NCBI RefSeq assembly: GCF_012584515.1
Contig: NZ_CP051461.1
Coordinates: 852,001 to 916,000, forward strand
DNA: 64,000 nt
From: Polaromonas vacuolata
Lineage (GTDB): Bacteria > Pseudomonadota > Gammaproteobacteria > Burkholderiales > Burkholderiaceae_C
Direction: 5' to 3'
Part shown: positions 60,621-64,000 of the stretch, piece by piece
Layout of the letters: every line of letters starts with the position of its first letter
How positions within the stretch are numbered: the first letter of the stretch is position 1
Notes under the pieces: model-generated
The model's database searches: none
Seen by the model: the letters and a program-made list of their open reading frames with translations, nothing else
What the model was told of the DNA's origin: nothing
Translations under genes and position numbers: made by a program

Positions 60621-61487
60621 ATGCCGTTTTTTAAGCCATTATTTGCAGTTTTTCTCGCCGCCGTGATGGCGTCTAGCAGCTTCGCCGCTGAGCCAGCGCT
60701 CAAGTTTGGCGTCGGCCTGTTTCAGCCCGACAAGGAAAAAAACGACGCTACTTATCGTCCTTTGGCGGATTATTTGGCCAAGAAGTTAGGTCGGGCGGTT
60801 GAACTGCGAACCGTCGACAGTTGGGAAGGTTTGGCCAAATCCTTATCCACGGGTGAGACGGATATTGCATTGCTAGGGCCGTGGGGTTATGTGCTGGCTA
60901 ACAATCAAGCCAATGCCCAAGTTGTGTCGACCATTCTCTATGACGGCAAACCCGAATACTTTGCCATTATGGTCACCCATCCAAATTCAGGCATCAATAG
61001 TCCAAAGGACTTGAAAGGCAAGACTTTTGCATTCGGCGATAAAGGCTCTACCTCGGGTTATCTGATTCCTCTGCACTACTTTATGCAGCAAGGCATTGAT
61101 CCCGAGACTTACTTCAGCAAAGTGCTCTACACCAAACACCAAGCCATTGAAGTGCAGGTCACACAGGGCGCTCTAGATGCTGGCGCTGACTACAACCGCA
61201 ACCGCAACGCCATGATTGAGCTCGGGCTGATTAAGGCTGAACAATCAAAAATTTTCTGGCAGTCACCAGCGCTGCCCAATGATGCTTTTGCGGTTAGCGC
61301 AAGTTTGTACAAAAACAAAGCGCTGATCGAAAAAATTCAAGCGGCTTTGCTTGAAGTCGGTGCTGATCTTAAGTCGCAACCAAACTTGCTGCCTGCGCAT
61401 TACACCGGGTTTGTGAGTCGTGACGATGGGTTTTATAAACCGATTCGGGATGCTGGACTCGCCACTGGAAAACTTCAGGTTAAGTAA
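60621..61487 (+). CDS. phnD: Phosphonate/phosphite-type ABC transporter binding protein (PhnD-like)
   Basis: Periplasmic binding protein of 288 residues. Signal peptide to about residue 22 (ASSSFAAEPA). The family motifs are FGVGLFQPDKEKNDATYRPL near 29, STGETDIALLGPWGYVL near 75 and FAFGDKGSTSGYLIPLHYF near 134 (the S-T-S-G phosphonate oxygen-binding site). It is the first gene of a phnDEC-like operon. Whether the ligand is phosphonate, phosphite or another oxyanion cannot be settled; no C-P lyase gene is in the window. Confidence 0.85.
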   Translation: MPFFKPLFAVFLAAVMASSSFAAEPALKFGVGLFQPDKEKNDATYRPLADYLAKKLGRAVELRTVDSWEGLAKSLSTGETDIALLGPWGYVLANNQANAQVVSTILYDGKPEYFAIMVTHPNSGINSPKDLKGKTFAFGDKGSTSGYLIPLHYFMQQGIDPETYFSKVLYTKHQAIEVQVTQGALDAGADYNRNRNAMIELGLIKAEQSKIFWQSPALPNDAFAVSASLYKNKALIEKIQAALLEVGADLKSQPNLLPAHYTGFVSRDDGFYKPIRDAGLATGKLQVK

Positions 61488-61495
61488 ACCCTCTT

Positions 61496-62374
61496 ATGTT
61501 GCAAAGGCTAGTGGCGCATTTTTTTGGCCGTTTTGGTTTTTTGAGTCTGAGTTTGGTTTACGCCTGCCTTGTGGTTGTTTGCTTGTCGCAATTAATTAGC
61601 GATGGTGATTTATCGTTGGGCCGGCGTCCGCTACAAAACTTGATGCAGACTGCGACTGAATTTTCTTACCCCAGTTTTTTAGATGTTTGGTTTGGCAACC
61701 CGCGTCTGGAATATGTCAGCAGTGACGGCACTGTACTGCGTGTAGAAAACCGACGTGTTGTCGAGACTAACTACCTGCTAGGCCTAGCCCGCGCCACATG
61801 GACTACCTTTAGTATTGCAACTTTGGGCTCGTTGTTAGCCGCTGTTCTGGCCTTGCCACTCGGTGTGTTGACGGCGCGTAATCTGGCTGCGCCGCGGTCG
61901 CTGCGTTACATCGCCAAAGCGGTTTTGGATGTGGCTAGATCTATTCACACTTTAGTCTTTGGTTTGGTCTTAGTGGGTATTGTTGGGCTGGGGCCAACGG
62001 CTGGCATATTAGCGATAGCGCTGCACTCAATGGGTACTTATGGAAAGTTATTTTCTGAGTCGATTGAGACACTCGACATTGCCGCCATAGACGCTGTTCG
62101 TGCCGTCGGTGCTGGACCTATGCAGATTTTTTTCAACGTTATCTGGCCATCAGTTTTGCCGCAATTTGTCTCTAACCATTTGTATGTTTGGGAATTTAAT
62201 ATTCGCGATTCAACAATTCTGGGCGTGATTGGCGCGGGTGGATTGGGCCTATTAATCTCAGAAGCGACTTCGCTGTTTCAATGGGGACGCTTGTCGACGG
62301 TTTTGATTGTGATTGTGATTTTGGTGTCTAGCTTTGATGCTTTGAGCCGAAGAATTCGCAAGGCTCTTGCGTGA
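61496..62374 (+). CDS. phnE: Phosphonate-type ABC transporter permease (PhnE-like)
   Basis: Inner-membrane permease of 292 residues. One N-terminal helix precedes a core of about five to six helices. The coupling loop reads ESIETLDIAAIDAVRAVGAG near 187, and EFNIRDSTILGVIGAGGLGL near 241 is a PhnE hallmark. It starts nine bases after phnD and overlaps phnC by four (GTGA). Intact. Confidence 0.87.
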   Translation: MLQRLVAHFFGRFGFLSLSLVYACLVVVCLSQLISDGDLSLGRRPLQNLMQTATEFSYPSFLDVWFGNPRLEYVSSDGTVLRVENRRVVETNYLLGLARATWTTFSIATLGSLLAAVLALPLGVLTARNLAAPRSLRYIAKAVLDVARSIHTLVFGLVLVGIVGLGPTAGILAIALHSMGTYGKLFSESIETLDIAAIDAVRAVGAGPMQIFFNVIWPSVLPQFVSNHLYVWEFNIRDSTILGVIGAGGLGLLISEATSLFQWGRLSTVLIVIVILVSSFDALSRRIRKALA

Positions 62375-63192
62375 GCGCGAGTGCAGTTGTTTTTCTCGAT
62401 TCAGTCAAATGCAAATCGGGCGCTGACTTTGAGCTCAGTATTGATTCGCTCACAATTGAAGCGGGTGAGCGGGTCGCTATCGTGGGGCATAACGGCGCTG
62501 GTAAGTCGACTCTGTTTCGCCTGCTCAGCGGCTTTATTGCACCCGACCAAGGGAGCGTTCAAATTTTGCAACGCGCGTTGCATACGCCGCTCAATGCCAA
62601 ACAAATGCGAGGGCTTCGCTCTGAAGTCGGTCAAGTCATGCAAGGCCTGCATTTGGTGCAGCGTTTGAGCGTGATTGAAAACGTGTTGATTGGCTGCCTT
62701 GGACGCTTTCACGGCTGGCGCAGTTGGGCGCGTATTTATCCCGAGTCTGAAGTGACAGCAGCCTGTGATGCCTTGAATTCAGTCGGACTGCTGGCCTATC
62801 GCGATATGCGTACCGATAGCCTGTCTGGCGGTGAACGCCAAAAAGTCGCTATCGCGCGTTTGTTATTACAGCGCCCGCGTTTGATTTTGGCGGACGAACC
62901 GACCGCCGCCTTAGACCCGACTGCTGCGCGTGAGGTGTGTCAGCTCATGACGAAAGCGGCTGCCCAATCCACTTTAGTTTGCATAATCCACAACCCAGCT
63001 TTGCTGCCATTGCTAGCTGACAGAGTGATTGGTTTGAAAAATGGTTTTGTCGCTTTTGATTTACCGGTCTCTGCGGTAGATACGGCTTGCCTTGAGGCGC
63101 TTTACAGTTCCGACAACACGCTAACTTCTACGCTTTTAGCTGCTGAGCACAACATAGAAAACTCAAAAATTACAACCAGGGTTGCGGTATGA
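62371..63192 (+). CDS. phnC: Phosphonate-type ABC transporter ATP-binding protein (PhnC-like)
   Basis: ATPase of 273 residues with GTG start overlapping the permease stop. Walker A GHNGAGKST near residue 36, Q-loop GQVMQGLHLVQRLSVIENVL near 88, signature LSGGERQKVAIARL near 152, Walker B LILADEPTAALD near 172, and an H-loop IHNP near 205 (His kept). The C-terminal 40 residues extend past the domain. It overlaps the following metallophosphoesterase gene by four bases. Confidence 0.87.
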   Translation: MSASAVVFLDSVKCKSGADFELSIDSLTIEAGERVAIVGHNGAGKSTLFRLLSGFIAPDQGSVQILQRALHTPLNAKQMRGLRSEVGQVMQGLHLVQRLSVIENVLIGCLGRFHGWRSWARIYPESEVTAACDALNSVGLLAYRDMRTDSLSGGERQKVAIARLLLQRPRLILADEPTAALDPTAAREVCQLMTKAAAQSTLVCIIHNPALLPLLADRVIGLKNGFVAFDLPVSAVDTACLEALYSSDNTLTSTLLAAEHNIENSKITTRVAV

Positions 63193-64000
63193 ATGCGTCT
63201 AATGAAAATCCCGGCAGATCTTGCCCGCTGGCCTACCGCTATGGCGCTGCTGCGCTGGCGACAGCGCCCATCGTATCGGCGCAAACACTGTATGTAGTCG
63301 GCGGTTTGTACGGGAACGCCCAGGCGCTAGACGCAGTCGATATTCTGGCAGCGCAGGAAAAATCAAAACCGACGATTTGTTTTAACGGTGACTTCAACTG
63401 GTTTAACGTGGACGAGCCGGGGTTTGCGTCTATCAACCAACGCGTGTTGGCGCATCACGCGATTGCTGGCAATGTTGAGTTTGAATTGAGCACTGCCATG
63501 ACGGACGCTGGTTGCGGCTGCGCTTATCCAGACAATGTTGATGACAGCCTGGTCGAACGATCCAACCGCATTCATACGCGCTTGAAGTTAACCGCTCAAA
63601 TGTTTCCTGAAATTTTGCGTCGTTTATCTAGCTTGCCAATGTTCGCTAGATATTCTGTGGGCGATGCGCAAATCGCTGTGGTGCATGGCGATGCAAACTC
63701 TTTGTCCGGTTGGTCATTTGATGCGGCTGAGCTTGATAAGTCGGCTAATCGTGCGTCGATTGTTCAAGCATTTGCTGCGGCCAAGGTAGATATTTTTGCC
63801 AGTACGCACACTTGCTTGCCCTCTACCCGCCGCTTTGATTTGGCGCATGGCATGGGTATTGTGGCTAACAATGGCGCTGCGGGTATGCCAAATTTTCAAG
63901 GGCAACACGCTGGTCTACTCACCCGTATCAGCATTCATCCTTGCCCACATGCTCGGGTTTATGGCGTCAAGCAGGCAGAGGTCTACATAGACACTATTTC
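63189..64000 (+). CDS. Metallophosphoesterase-like protein (partial, 3' end outside window)
   Basis: The frame opens at ATG 63189, overlapping the phnC stop (ATGA), and is still open at 64000, giving at least 270 residues. Motifs resemble calcineurin-type phosphoesterases: LYVVGGLYGNAQAL near 35, ICFNGDFNWF near 61 (G-D), AGNVEFEL near 88 (G-N-x-E), VVHGDANSLSGW near 160, and STHTCLP near 196. The first D-x-H pair is replaced by GGLYGN, so metal binding may differ. Operon position suggests it processes the compound the transporter brings in. Confidence 0.72.
   Translation, partial: MNASNENPGRSCPLAYRYGAAALATAPIVSAQTLYVVGGLYGNAQALDAVDILAAQEKSKPTICFNGDFNWFNVDEPGFASINQRVLAHHAIAGNVEFELSTAMTDAGCGCAYPDNVDDSLVERSNRIHTRLKLTAQMFPEILRRLSSLPMFARYSVGDAQIAVVHGDANSLSGWSFDAAELDKSANRASIVQAFAAAKVDIFASTHTCLPSTRRFDLAHGMGIVANNGAAGMPNFQGQHAGLLTRISIHPCPHARVYGVKQAEVYIDTI

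Noticed and set aside
1..64000. CRISPR arrays, tRNA or rRNA genes
   Set aside because: No regularly spaced identical repeats and no tRNA- or rRNA-like sequence apart from the tmRNA were noticed.

Overview
The window reads as a chromosomal segment of a betaproteobacterium, most likely Burkholderiales and probably Comamonadaceae (the Polaromonas/Rhodoferax side). The support is the gene order gyrA - DUF2059 - serC - pheA - tyrA - aroA/cmk fusion - rpsA - ihfB - lapA - lapB - hldE1 - hldD, a tmRNA tag ending ANDERFALAA, and moderate G+C with dense ATGA-overlap operons. No rRNA, tRNA or CRISPR array was seen.

1-3.5 kb: a partial ModE/LysR-like regulator diverges from a tungstate ABC operon (tupBCA), followed by a periplasmic PCu(A)C copper chaperone. 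3.5-12.6 kb: a Fis-type GAF regulator lies downstream of a co-directional catabolic operon (branched-chain-type ABC transporter, acyl-CoA ligase, enoyl-CoA hydratase) that probably imports an organic acid, activates it to a CoA thioester and starts its degradation. 12.9-30.6 kb: core housekeeping block (ComEA-like protein, LPS heptose synthesis, LPS assembly, ribosomal protein S1, aromatic amino acid and serine synthesis, gyrase A, then OmpA, UbiG, Gph and the tmRNA gene ssrA).

30.6-47.2 kb: an accessory region starting right behind ssrA, a classic island integration site. It holds an AbiEi antitoxin whose AbiEii toxin is cut to about 13 codons, a HipBA pair behind three evenly spaced operators, a fic gene split by one stop codon, a superfamily I helicase, a DMT exporter, two unrecognised genes, an integron-integrase-like remnant, a DUF1003 protein, a type III DNA methyltransferase whose restriction partner is gone, and an EAL-domain fragment next to a degenerate IS4-type element. 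Two repeat families run through it: four remnants of the same end of an IS3-type element, several of which cut off a gene, and at least six full or partial copies of a roughly 85-bp palindromic MITE-like repeat with 17-bp terminal inverted repeats.

47.7-54.9 kb: core again, with a DJ-1/PfpI protein, de novo NAD synthesis (nadC, nadA, nadB), a membrane glycosyltransferase and a cytochrome b561. 55-60.2 kb: an outer-membrane protein whose start codon is out of frame by one base in an A tract, an ECF sigma/zinc-finger anti-sigma pair with a CDP-alcohol phosphatidyltransferase, and on the other strand a bufferin-type RiPP operon (precursor, MNIO/DUF692 enzyme, DUF2063 partner, DoxX) that probably handles copper or another thiophilic metal. 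60.6-64 kb: a phosphonate-type ABC operon (phnDEC-like) with a metallophosphoesterase-like gene running off the end. The bufferin and phn operons are divergent, and each has a similar ECF-like promoter candidate (TGTAA-N16/17-CGACTA), which suggests the nearby sigma factor may control both.
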